From an uncultured Bacilli bacterium (lineage in GTDB: Bacteria; Bacillota_I; Bacilli_A; RF39; UBA660), in contig CANRNY010000016.1 of assembly GCA_947632085.1 (NCBI GenBank), positions 1-50,206 on the forward strand: 50,206 nucleotides of DNA. Direction: 5' to 3'. Every line of letters begins with the position of its first letter. The stretch's first letter is position 1. Under the pieces are notes generated by a model. The model made no database searches, had not been told where the DNA came from, and saw nothing but the letters and a program-made list of their open reading frames with translations. Positions 39,235 through 47,300 of the stretch are shown one piece after another. The position numbers were made by a program, and so were the translations under genes.

Positions 39235-40058
39235 ATAAAAACTAAGAAATATAATAAAACAATAATACCTAAAGCAATACGATACCAGCCAAAGACTTTA
39301 AAGTCATGTTTTCTAATATAATTAATTAAGAATTTAATAATTATCATACTAACGATAAAGGCGACAAGACAGCCAACACCTAAGATGATTAATTCAGTAC
39401 TAGTAAAAGTAAAACCTACTTCTAAGACATATTTAACAAGTTTTAAAAATGATGCTCCAGCCATAATGGGAATAGCTAGGAAGAAGGTAAATTCAGCTGC
39501 AACACTTCTTTTTAGGCCTAAAATTAAACCACCAATAATGGTAGCACCACTACGTGATGTACCAGGAATTAGTGATAATAATTGGAAGCCACCGACTCCT
39601 AAAGCTTGCTTATAAGTAATATCATTTAAATCTTTGGTTTTACCACTACCTAGGCCTTTACTTTCAATAACAATAAAGGCGATACCATAAATAATTAGCA
39701 TTAAAGATACAACAATACTATTATATAAGTGTTCATCTAACCAGTCATCAAATAGAATACCAATAATAGCTGCTGGAATGCAAGCAACTAATATTTTACC
39801 CCATAAATTCCAGGTATTTTTTCTTTCTGTTTTATCTTTACCAAAACCAAATGGACATATTACTTTAAAATACATTATAACAACGGCTAAAATAGCTCCT
39901 AATTGAATAACAACTTCAAATAATTTATAGAATTCATCAGAAACATCAAGTTTAATAAATTCATTTAATAATATCATATGACCAGTAGATGATATAGGTA
40001 ACCACTCAGTGATTCCTTCTACTAAACCAAAAAGAAAAGCTTTTAATATTTCTATCAT
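39228..40058 (-). CDS. uppP: Undecaprenyl-diphosphatase (BacA/UppP)
   Basis: 276 residues. Start is ATG 40058, after TAGGTGATAAAA; a GTG at 40067 lies in that site. An integral membrane enzyme that recycles the lipid carrier of wall synthesis and gives basal bacitracin resistance. Signatures: LVEGITEWLPISSTGHMIL (the (E/Q)xxE motif with the catalytic Glu) and the PGTSRSGATIIGGLILGLKRSVAAEFTFFLAIPIM block with the catalytic Arg and Ser. About eight hydrophobic spans. Full length for the family. Fits the surrounding peptidoglycan genes. Confidence 0.96.
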   Translation of the reverse strand: MIEILKAFLFGLVEGITEWLPISSTGHMILLNEFIKLDVSDEFYKLFEVVIQLGAILAVVIMYFKVICPFGFGKDKTERKNTWNLWGKILVACIPAAIIGILFDDWLDEHLYNSIVVSLMLIIYGIAFIVIESKGLGSGKTKDLNDITYKQALGVGGFQLLSLIPGTSRSGATIIGGLILGLKRSVAAEFTFFLAIPIMAGASFLKLVKYVLEVGFTFTSTELIILGVGCLVAFIVSMIIIKFLINYIRKHDFKVFGWYRIALGIIVLLYFLVFMK

Positions 40059-40129
40059 TTTTATCACCTAGTTTATTATAACATAATTATATATTTATAT
40101 AATAGATATTATTCTTATTTTGACAAATA

Positions 40130-40154
40130 AAAAGTAAGGTTTAACCTTACTTTT
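40130..40154 (-). terminator. Terminator of the 40163-40960 gene
   Basis: An 11-bp perfect stem (AAAAGTAAGGT with ACCTTACTTTT, 3-base loop), followed on the minus strand by TATTTG. Confidence 0.85.
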
Positions 40155-40162
40155 AATGTTTG

Positions 40163-40960
40163 TTAAGCACCATTTGGATAGTTATCAGTTTTAGATAAGA
40201 TTGTCATTATATCATAGATTGTTCCATCGCTACTTTGTGCAAATGTAGTTACATAACCACCTGCTCCATTTGTTACACCAGCTGAAATATTAGGATAGAA
40301 CTTAACGATATTTGCTATATTTTCTACTTGACCATAAGACTTTATTTGACCTTTAATAGCAGCATCATCTATTGGTAAGAATTCCACTGTACCATCTTCC
40401 ATTAAAAATAGTATTGTTTCGTAAGATAAATCTATACCATATGTTGCATATACTATATCAACGACTTTTTTGTTGAATGTTAAAGTATATCCTTTTTGGC
40501 CTTTATTATTTACTTTAGTATGACCACCATCACTAATTGTATCGTAATCGATATTAACCCAAACAGTTTTATTGTCAGATTTTAATGTTGCTTCAGCAAA
40601 AGAGCCATTAACAGTTAATTCGTATGTATATTCACTATCACAATTAGAACATTTACTTATATCAAATGGATATTGAGGATTAGTTGTAGTAGTTGTTGTG
40701 TTTTGATTTCCACTTCCCTCGTTATTTGATGTTCCATTATTGGCATTGGAATTATCCTCTGATGCTTTATTAGAAGAATCTTCATTTTTATTAACTGATT
40801 CTTTAGGATCATTTTTAGATAAATTAAAGACATCTTTATCGTAAATGATATAACCTCCTAAAGCAATGATTATTGCAATACAGATGACTAAAACAATTAC
40901 TAAGCCATTCTTTTTACGACCATTACTTGTATTATTAATATTATTTTCGTTATTATCCAT
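40163..40960 (-). CDS. Membrane-anchored protein with Asn/Ser-rich linker, hypothetical
   Basis: 265 residues. Start is ATG 40960 (MDNNENNIN), after AGGATGG; an ATG at 40969 overlaps that site. A short Asn-rich cytoplasmic start is followed by one membrane span (about 21-41). Next comes a low-complexity linker of Asn, Ser, Glu and a Thr run (about 50-95), then an extracytoplasmic domain of about 165 residues with a CSNC pair at its start. That domain has sequences such as EDGTVEFLPIDDA and SSDGTIYDIMTIL, like short beta-propeller-type strands, but no family is recognised. The layout resembles signal-anchored surface proteins. It has a good promoter and its own terminator, so is a single-gene unit. 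Confidence 0.72.
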   Translation of the reverse strand: MDNNENNINNTSNGRKKNGLVIVLVICIAIIIALGGYIIYDKDVFNLSKNDPKESVNKNEDSSNKASEDNSNANNGTSNNEGSGNQNTTTTTTNPQYPFDISKCSNCDSEYTYELTVNGSFAEATLKSDNKTVWVNIDYDTISDGGHTKVNNKGQKGYTLTFNKKVVDIVYATYGIDLSYETILFLMEDGTVEFLPIDDAAIKGQIKSYGQVENIANIVKFYPNISAGVTNGAGGYVTTFAQSSDGTIYDIMTILSKTDNYPNGA

Positions 40961-40993
40961 ATCTACCATCCTTTTTTATTATTCTTTAACATT

Positions 40994-41022
40994 ATTATAT
41001 TTAATTATGATGATAGAAGCAA
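40994..41022 (-). promoter_or_regulatory. Promoter of the 40163-40960 gene
   Basis: On the minus strand TTGCTT (41017-41022), 17 bases, TATAAT (40994-40999). Confidence 0.6.
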
Positions 41023-41067
41023 TAATGGTAATTTAATTAATCATTTATTTAACAATATTTTGACGAT

Positions 41068-41286
41068 TTATTTAGTTACGGAAAAACCTAGTTCTTCTAT
41101 TTTACTTTTTATTATTTGATCATCAATTTCTTCAGTAGAAGTAATTATAGCTTCTTTTTTAGATAAGTTAACTTTCACTTTAGTTACTCCTTCAATGCTT
41201 TCTAAAGCTTCTGTTACTTTTTTTACACAATGATCACAATGCATTCCTTCTACATTAACAACTTTCTTTATTTTTTTAGCAAACAT
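41068..41286 (-). CDS. copZ: CopZ-like heavy-metal chaperone (HMA domain)
   Basis: 72 residues, a single heavy-metal-associated domain with the beta-alpha-beta-beta-alpha-beta order. The metal site is GMHCDHC (MxCxxC), followed by the family pattern VKKVTEALESIEGVTKVKVNLSKKEAIIT and SKIEELGFSV. Such proteins carry Cu(I), or Hg and Zn in relatives, to P-type ATPases or repressors. No copA or csoR is in the window. It starts 4 bases after the stop of the D,D-carboxypeptidase gene, with a GGAAATGATATT site before ATG 41286, so the two are cotranscribed. The symbol is by similarity only. Confidence 0.88.
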   Translation of the reverse strand: MFAKKIKKVVNVEGMHCDHCVKKVTEALESIEGVTKVKVNLSKKEAIITSTEEIDDQIIKSKIEELGFSVTK

Positions 41287-41290
41287 AATA

Positions 41291-42502
41291 TCATTTCCTT
41301 TCTAATTTTTTCTTTTTACTTAATTTACCAAAAATAATAAAAATTATAATTATTATAAGAATAGTTATTACTATTTGAATTATATTAACTTTAATAAAAG
41401 TAAGAAGATTAAAATCTATTTTTTCTTGTAAGTGGATTTCTTCTTCTTTAACTAAATTATTATCATAATAATATTTAACTGTTCCTATTACTTCATCTTT
41501 TTTATTTTTAGATGAGATAGTATCTAGTCCATCATACTCTATTTTGATTAAGTCTTTATTGTAATCTATAGGAAGATATAAAGTTACATCTTCAGAAGCT
41601 TTAATATCATAAGTATCTTTAGAACTATATTTAATATTAATAGTTTTTACAACACTATCTTTTTCGACAATCGCAATATTATTATAATTATCATCAATAA
41701 ACTTAATTAAAGCTAAAGTATCGATAATATTATATGATTTATTATCTGTTCTTTCAGCATTTAAGAGAACCATTAAATATTCATGGTCATCTGAATTAAA
41801 TAAAGCACTAATACATGAACCTGCTTCTAAAGTAAAACCTGTTTTACTACCTAAGATTCTTGATGTATCTAAATCCATTGTTTTATTATAAGTATTAATT
41901 GTAGAATAAACTGATAAATTATTTGACAAGGTATATTGTTTAGTCGTATATATTTTTTTGAATGTTTGATTTTGTAAGCAATATTGTAAAAGTTTTAGTA
42001 CATCATTCGCACTACTTTGATGGCCTGTCGCATCTAAACCAGTAACATTTACATAATGAGTATTTGTAAGACCTAACTCTTTAGCTTTGTTATTCATTTT
42101 AGTAACAAAATTATTAACTGACCCGCTTGTTGAAACTGCTAAAGCAATAGTTGCATCAGCTCCGGATGGTAAGATAGAGGCATATAATAAGTCACGATAT
42201 GTAACAACATCTCCTACTTTTAAACCTGCAATTGAAGCATCCCATCTTACTTGGTTTAACATATTAGCTGTTATTGTTACTTTTTGATCGAGGTCTTTAA
42301 TGTTTTCGATAGCAGTGATAGTAGTCATTATTTTAGTTAAAGAAGCAATACTAGTTACATCATTACTATTTTTTTCATAAACTACTTTATCATCTGTTAA
42401 ATCATAGATAATAGCTTTTTTAGAACTTATTTCTGGAAATTTTAAAGCACTAACAGATATTGGTAATAGTAACATTATGATTAAAATAATAACTTTTTTC
42501 AT
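41291..42502 (-). CDS. dacF: D-alanyl-D-alanine carboxypeptidase (PBP5/DacF type), copy 2
   Basis: 403 residues, about the same length and plan as the enzyme at 33516. A signal peptide covers about 1-19. SxxK is S54LTK57, the second motif S113-G-A115 (SGADATIALA) and the third KTG (LGSKTGFTLEAG). The PBP5 C-terminal beta domain is followed by a membrane helix (about 370-392) and a basic tail KLSKKKKLERK. The second motif again has Ala in place of Asn. The symbol dacF is given only to tell it from copy 1. ATG 42502 follows AAAGGTG. It is cotranscribed with the CopZ-like gene, an unusual pairing. A dedicated sporulation role for one copy is possible given the gerE/gerM genes, but not shown. Confidence 0.92.
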   Translation of the reverse strand: MKKVIILIIMLLLPISVSALKFPEISSKKAIIYDLTDDKVVYEKNSNDVTSIASLTKIMTTITAIENIKDLDQKVTITANMLNQVRWDASIAGLKVGDVVTYRDLLYASILPSGADATIALAVSTSGSVNNFVTKMNNKAKELGLTNTHYVNVTGLDATGHQSSANDVLKLLQYCLQNQTFKKIYTTKQYTLSNNLSVYSTINTYNKTMDLDTSRILGSKTGFTLEAGSCISALFNSDDHEYLMVLLNAERTDNKSYNIIDTLALIKFIDDNYNNIAIVEKDSVVKTINIKYSSKDTYDIKASEDVTLYLPIDYNKDLIKIEYDGLDTISSKNKKDEVIGTVKYYYDNNLVKEEEIHLQEKIDFNLLTFIKVNIIQIVITILIIIIIFIIFGKLSKKKKLERK

Positions 42503-42540
42503 CTAAACACCTTTTACTTTCTAACATTAAATATTTTATC

Positions 42541-42579
42541 ATAAAAAAAGTAGACAATAAATATTTATTTAATCTACTT
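42541..42579 (-). terminator. Terminator of the 42578-43057 gene
   Basis: AAGTAGA pairs with TCTACTT (42548-42554 / 42573-42579) with an inner palindrome AATAAATATTTATT; seven T follow on the minus strand. It overlaps the stop codon. Confidence 0.85.
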
Positions 42580-43057
42580 ATAGTTTACTAGATAGTTCTT
42601 TAACTTTTAGATAAATCTCTTTAGAAGGATATAAATCTAGATGGTAACCATGACCGATAGCATAGACAGAATCAGTTATATTTAAATTTTTAATAGGGAT
42701 TGGTTCAATAGTTATTTTTCGATATTTACTTACTTCTTCTTGAGAAATGGCTAACATTCCAAAGAAAAGACGCTTTAAAGCTAAATATTTTTTTAAAGTT
42801 ATTTGACCACTTTGTCTTTGAGCTAATAAATTACTACTCATAGTATTTAAATCTTTTTCAAATTCACTTAAACGCATTATAACTATTTTCATACGACGGA
42901 GATGATCTTTTACTTCTGGTATTTGCTCAGGTGCTATTCCATAAAATAGACCTAACTTATCTCCTGGTTTGGCAAATGTATATTCTGGTAAAATTATTTG
43001 TCTACCTGGGCTTACTGGAATAATACCTTCTCCTACGATTTCTTTTTCAGCAAACAT
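42578..43057 (-). CDS. Hypothetical 159-residue protein
   Basis: I do not recognise a family. The first 50 residues (VGEGIIPVSPGRQIILPEYTFAKPGDKLGLFYGI) are beta-rich with a Pro-Gly turn, faintly like an AbrB/SpoVT swapped hairpin. A long helical stretch (about 50-100, including HLRRMKIVIMRLSEFEKDLNTMSSNLL) may form a coiled coil. The C-terminus is mixed. No membrane span or signal. ATG 43057 follows AAGGGGATTAGTT, a good site. Upstream, 63 bases away, is ogt in the same direction. Own terminator. Its role cannot be read from the sequence. Confidence 0.65.
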   Translation of the reverse strand: MFAEKEIVGEGIIPVSPGRQIILPEYTFAKPGDKLGLFYGIAPEQIPEVKDHLRRMKIVIMRLSEFEKDLNTMSSNLLAQRQSGQITLKKYLALKRLFFGMLAISQEEVSKYRKITIEPIPIKNLNITDSVYAIGHGYHLDLYPSKEIYLKVKELSSKL

Positions 43058-43120
43058 AACTAATCCCCTTCTTCGAGTTAAATATTTTAACTTAAGAAGA
43101 ATTTAATGTCAAAAATATGC

Positions 43121-43624
43121 TTACTCTTGATAATTAATATTTTCAATATCTAATAAAATTTTTTTATTATTTATGCCAATTCTAAAACCAGTTAATTTAT
43201 TATTTTGACCTAGTATACGATGACAAGGAATTAAAATTAATAAAGGATTTTTACTAATTGCATGACCAATAGCTTGATAAGATATATTATTTAAGTTATA
43301 TTTCTTTAAATATAATTTACCAATGTCTTTATAAGTCATACTATGACCATATGGTATATCTTTAATAATTAACCAAATCTTTTTTTGAAATTCTGTTCCT
43401 TCTAAAATATATGGAAGTTTAATATTAGGAATTTTTTGTTTAAAATATTCATTAAAGTATTGCTGACATTGTTTAAATATTGCTAAATCATTATTTAACT
43501 GATAATCGTTATTTTCTAGTTCTTCTTCTAAAACTATTTTAGTTAAATATTTACCATTACTTATAAAAGCTAAATTACCTATTGGAGATGAATATATATA
43601 TTTATATAATATTTGTTTATTCAT
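43121..43624 (-). CDS. ogt: Methylated-DNA-protein-cysteine methyltransferase
   Basis: 167 residues (usual about 165). It repairs O6-alkylguanine by irreversible transfer to its own Cys. The active site ILIPCHRILGQNN is intact near residue 130, preceded by the helix-turn-helix part (WLIIKDIPYGHSMTYKDIG, usual IPxGxxxtYgxiA) and AIGHAISKNPLL. The usual GYRWGL after the active site reads GFRIGI. No ribosome site precedes ATG 43624; instead the T tract of a terminator hairpin ends 4 bases before it. Expression may be low or need read-through. No other start with a better site is seen. Confidence 0.93.
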   Translation of the reverse strand: MNKQILYKYIYSSPIGNLAFISNGKYLTKIVLEEELENNDYQLNNDLAIFKQCQQYFNEYFKQKIPNIKLPYILEGTEFQKKIWLIIKDIPYGHSMTYKDIGKLYLKKYNLNNISYQAIGHAISKNPLLILIPCHRILGQNNKLTGFRIGINNKKILLDIENINYQE

Positions 43625-43633
43625 ATTTATAAA

Positions 43634-43665
43634 AAGAACTATTAACTTATTAGCTAATAGTTCTT
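43634..43665 (-). terminator. Terminator of the membrane thioredoxin-like gene, directly before ogt
   Basis: AAGAACTATTA pairs with TAATAGTTCTT around a 10-base loop, followed on the minus strand by TTTATAAAT and the ogt ATG. Confidence 0.83.
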
Positions 43666-43670
43666 AATAA

Positions 43671-44234
43671 TTATTTTTTTAACTTTCTGATGATAGTAAC
43701 AATAACTACTACACTAATAAAACCAACTATAATACCAATGATAAACCATGGAATATTAAAGTTATCTTCTTGATATTCAACTTGTTTGATAATATCTTTA
43801 TTATTAGTTAGACAATTATCAATATCTTCATCATTTTGAATTCTAGTAACTAAGTTACAATAAACATTATGCTTTTGATATTCAGTTATTGTTTTATCAA
43901 GTTCTTTTTCTGTTTCATCATTAAAGCCGATTAAGTAGTTTGAGCCAATAACTATTAAAGGATAGTTATCTTGTTTGATATTTAATGTATCTTTTAATTT
44001 TTTTATAGTATCTTTTTCATCTTTGTTATTAAGATATTCGACTTTAAGATTTATTTTGTCTTTAATATATTCATCTAAATATTCTTTTACTTTATCACAT
44101 TCTTGACAATTGTTTTTGGTAAAGACGAAAACTGTTAATGGTTCAAAATCGTCAGCATTAGTTGCTACAGCTTTAGTTGTAATTGGTAAAATCATAATTA
44201 ATAGCATAATTATTGAATATACTAATTTTTTCAT
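43671..44234 (-). CDS. Membrane-bound thioredoxin/glutaredoxin-like protein
   Basis: 187 residues. A signal peptide covers about 1-23 (TKA|VA), the thioredoxin-fold part about 30-110 and a C-terminal membrane helix about 160-181 with the tail RKLKK, so the redox domain faces outside. The active site is KNNCQECDKVKEYL (CxxC); NYPLIVIGSNYLIGFND holds the cis-Pro strand and the glutaredoxin-type Gly turn. A further Cys pair (VYCNLV, DNCLTN) lies between domain and anchor. It could work in disulphide handling on surface proteins. It precedes ogt (terminator between) and follows the giant surface protein gene. ATG 44234 follows AAGGAGAGAT. Confidence 0.82.
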   Translation of the reverse strand: MKKLVYSIIMLLIMILPITTKAVATNADDFEPLTVFVFTKNNCQECDKVKEYLDEYIKDKINLKVEYLNNKDEKDTIKKLKDTLNIKQDNYPLIVIGSNYLIGFNDETEKELDKTITEYQKHNVYCNLVTRIQNDEDIDNCLTNNKDIIKQVEYQEDNFNIPWFIIGIIVGFISVVVIVTIIRKLKK

Positions 44235-44260
44235 GATATCTCTCCTTACTATATTAAGGC

Positions 44261-44285
44261 AAAGGTGTGATTAGCTCACACCTTT
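44261..44285. terminator. Strong hairpin after the giant gene
   Basis: AAAGGTGTGA pairs with TCACACCTTT around TTAGC. On the minus strand, the direction of the upstream gene, only TTTG follows; the good T run is on the plus side. It may be partial, leaving some read-through into the thioredoxin-like gene. Confidence 0.6.
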
Positions 44286-44302
44286 TTATAATATATATTT
44301 TA

Positions 44303-47300
44303 TTAAGCACCAGTTGTACCTGTATATTTATGCCACCAGTCAATTCCTTTTTGAATAAACTCATTAATTTCTTCAGTTGTTGCATCTATTTCATCTTTTC
44401 TTAACATTTTCTCTGGTCTTTCTACAGTTGTTTCATTAATACTATTTATTTCTACTTTAATCTTATTGTTATTAAATGTTGTAGTTGAGTTTTTAATAGT
44501 AAATTCAGTAGTACTTTCAATTTTTGTGACATATTCATTATTATTATCAAGAGTTACTTTTAAAGTAATACTTGCTTCATCACTTGAATGATCATTAGTA
44601 TTTTCTTCAGCATCTTCCTTAATGTGACCATCTATACCATCTATGTATGTAGCATTTAACCATTTTTCTAATCTTTGTTTATTGATTTTAACTGTATATG
44701 TATTGGCATTAGATTCGTCTTTGGCAACATTAGCTACTGCATCAACCTCAATAATTCCATCATCATTTTTAATGTCTTTTAGTAATGATAATTCATTAAT
44801 GCCATTAGCTACAGTATTAAATCTATTAAAGTAAGTCCAATCATTTAATTTAGGTCTTGGACCAGCTTTGCCAACTTGATTATCGATATATTCTGATTGT
44901 TCAACAACAAAATATAAATTTCTATCAAAATCTTTAAATGAATATTGTTTAACATTTTCGTTATTAACGTTTCCTTCATAAAGTCTTGTATCATTTACCT
45001 TATCAACTTTATAAGTATACTTTTCTACTCCGCCTTTAATATTATTGTCTTTTACAACTGTAAAACTTTGAGCAGATTGAGTGTTGCTAGCAGCTTCAAG
45101 AATAACTTCTTCTAAAGTTTTTGTACTATTATAATTAATTGTATAATTGGCTATTGCATATTCATCTTCTTCACTACCATCAACATCAACAGCTATTTTA
45201 TATACTTTATTACCATCTTTGATTTTAGCAGCTTTAATTGCTTCTAAATTTAAAGTTATCGTATTGTCATTTAAATTACTTATTGTGGCAATTCCATCTT
45301 CAGTTTCAGAACTATAAGTTTTTACTGTTTGAGTACCATTTGGATCAGTAATAGTTATAGTTGAAACATTATTTTGTAAATGATTTGATTTAATAGTAAC
45401 TGGAATTATAAATTCGCCATCTTGATTTGGTTCTATTGTTCCATTTAGGTCTCCAACCTCGTAACTTACATTTGATGCTAATTGTTGTTTGGCTTTAGAT
45501 AGTTCCATATTTGAATTAATTACTGTTTCTGCTTTTATCTCTGTCGTTGTATCTTCTCCATTAATTACTATTTCACCGGCAGCTTTTGCTTTTTCTGCTA
45601 GTTCTTCAAAAGCCTTTTTAAATGTTTCATTTTTATCAATTAAATCTTGAATTTTAAGTTCTTTACCTTCTTGTTTAGCAATTCCAAAGACACCAGTAAA
45701 GCTTGTTCCTTCAACATCCATTGGAATTCTAACTCTATATCCTTCTGTATAATGAGAATAATAAGTTATTGTATCTTGAGTATTTGCTGGGAAGTCGAAA
45801 GTTTGAACAACTGTTCCATTTGCATTAACTTTGTCACTATTGTCATCATCATTTTTTGACCATCCATCAAAAACATAAGTTTTACCACTAGTAGTAACTT
45901 GAGCATCAATAAAGAAATGAAGTGAATATTTACCATTTTCTTGATGTTCTGTTTCTTTATAATATTGAGCAGTTGGTGGTGTTACAGTATCACCTTTTGC
46001 AAAATATTTATATACGATTAAATTTGTTCTTGAATCTCTAAAAATAAATTTATAGAAATCTCCATTTTCAGATTTTAAATAATAATGTTTATGACCTGTT
46101 GGTGATAAGAAATCTGGAGGATTTAATGTTCCTTTATCAATCATATCTTGGTATGTTTGTTTTAATTTACCATCTTCATCAACAAAGTCTTGAAAATATT
46201 GACCAGTTTCTGGGTCTTTAAAATCTTCATCGCGATATTTACCTGTTGTATGATGAATTATTCTTTGATAGTTATCAACTGCTCTTAAATCTTTAACATC
46301 AGTAACATTTACTTTACCATGACCACAAATTGTTGGATAATGATATGATTCTTTATCATTTTTCTCATCTAATGTTTTATATTTTAGACCAGTTCCAGTA
46401 AATGTACCAGATACATCAAAGGCAGTATCTTGACTACCTACAGCTGTTACATTTATAGCTGTTACTGTTGCACCTTGATCTACTGTTATAGCTCTTGTAG
46501 CACCCTTAATTTTAATATTTTCAAATGTTACAGTGCCATTAATTACTTCGATAACTGGTGTTGTATCTGTTTCTCCTTCTTCTGTCTTTTCTTCATCACT
46601 AATTGTTACTGGAGCATTTTCATCATATGATTTTATTGTTATTGGACGATTAGCATTAGATAAATCAATTTTTAGTGTGTGAGAATTCTTTGCGTCTGTG
46701 TTTTCATCATCTAATTTAAAACTAGTCTTAACAAGAATATCAGTTATTTTTTGATTAGCTAAAGCTGCTTTCATTTCTGTTTCACTATTTACTACAGCTA
46801 CTGTTGATTCAAAAGTAAATGTATAAGTATTATTTACTTCACTATCATCACGATTAGCAATAGTTACTGTATCAACTGTTTCACCAATAACTAATTGGAA
46901 ACTTGGATAAGCACTTGCAGCTAGAGAACTTAATGTTATTTCGGTATCTGGTTTACTTTCAAAATGCTCATCAAGAATATTTCCGTATAATGATTTAGCT
47001 TCAGCCTGAATTTTTTCTTTTAAAGCATTAATTTCATTTTCTGCTGGTGCAAGACTTATTGCAACTGGACCATTTTTATCAAATTTTTTAGAATTTGATT
47101 CATCAATTTTTAAAGTAATATCTTTAATTTCGTTTTGTAATAATATATAAGCAATAGTTCCAGGAATACTAGTAGAATTCATAGTATTTAATGTTGTTGC
47201 TGGATCAACAATTTTAATCTTGATATTATTTTTATCACTTTCATCTTGTTCAAATATAAATTTTTCATGGAAATCGTCTGATTTAGATTCTTCATCTTGA

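Noticed and set aside
46430-46630. Plus-strand Cys/Tyr-rich frame opposite the giant gene
   Set aside because: Its Cys/Tyr richness is just the complement of Thr/Val/Ala codons in the real gene.
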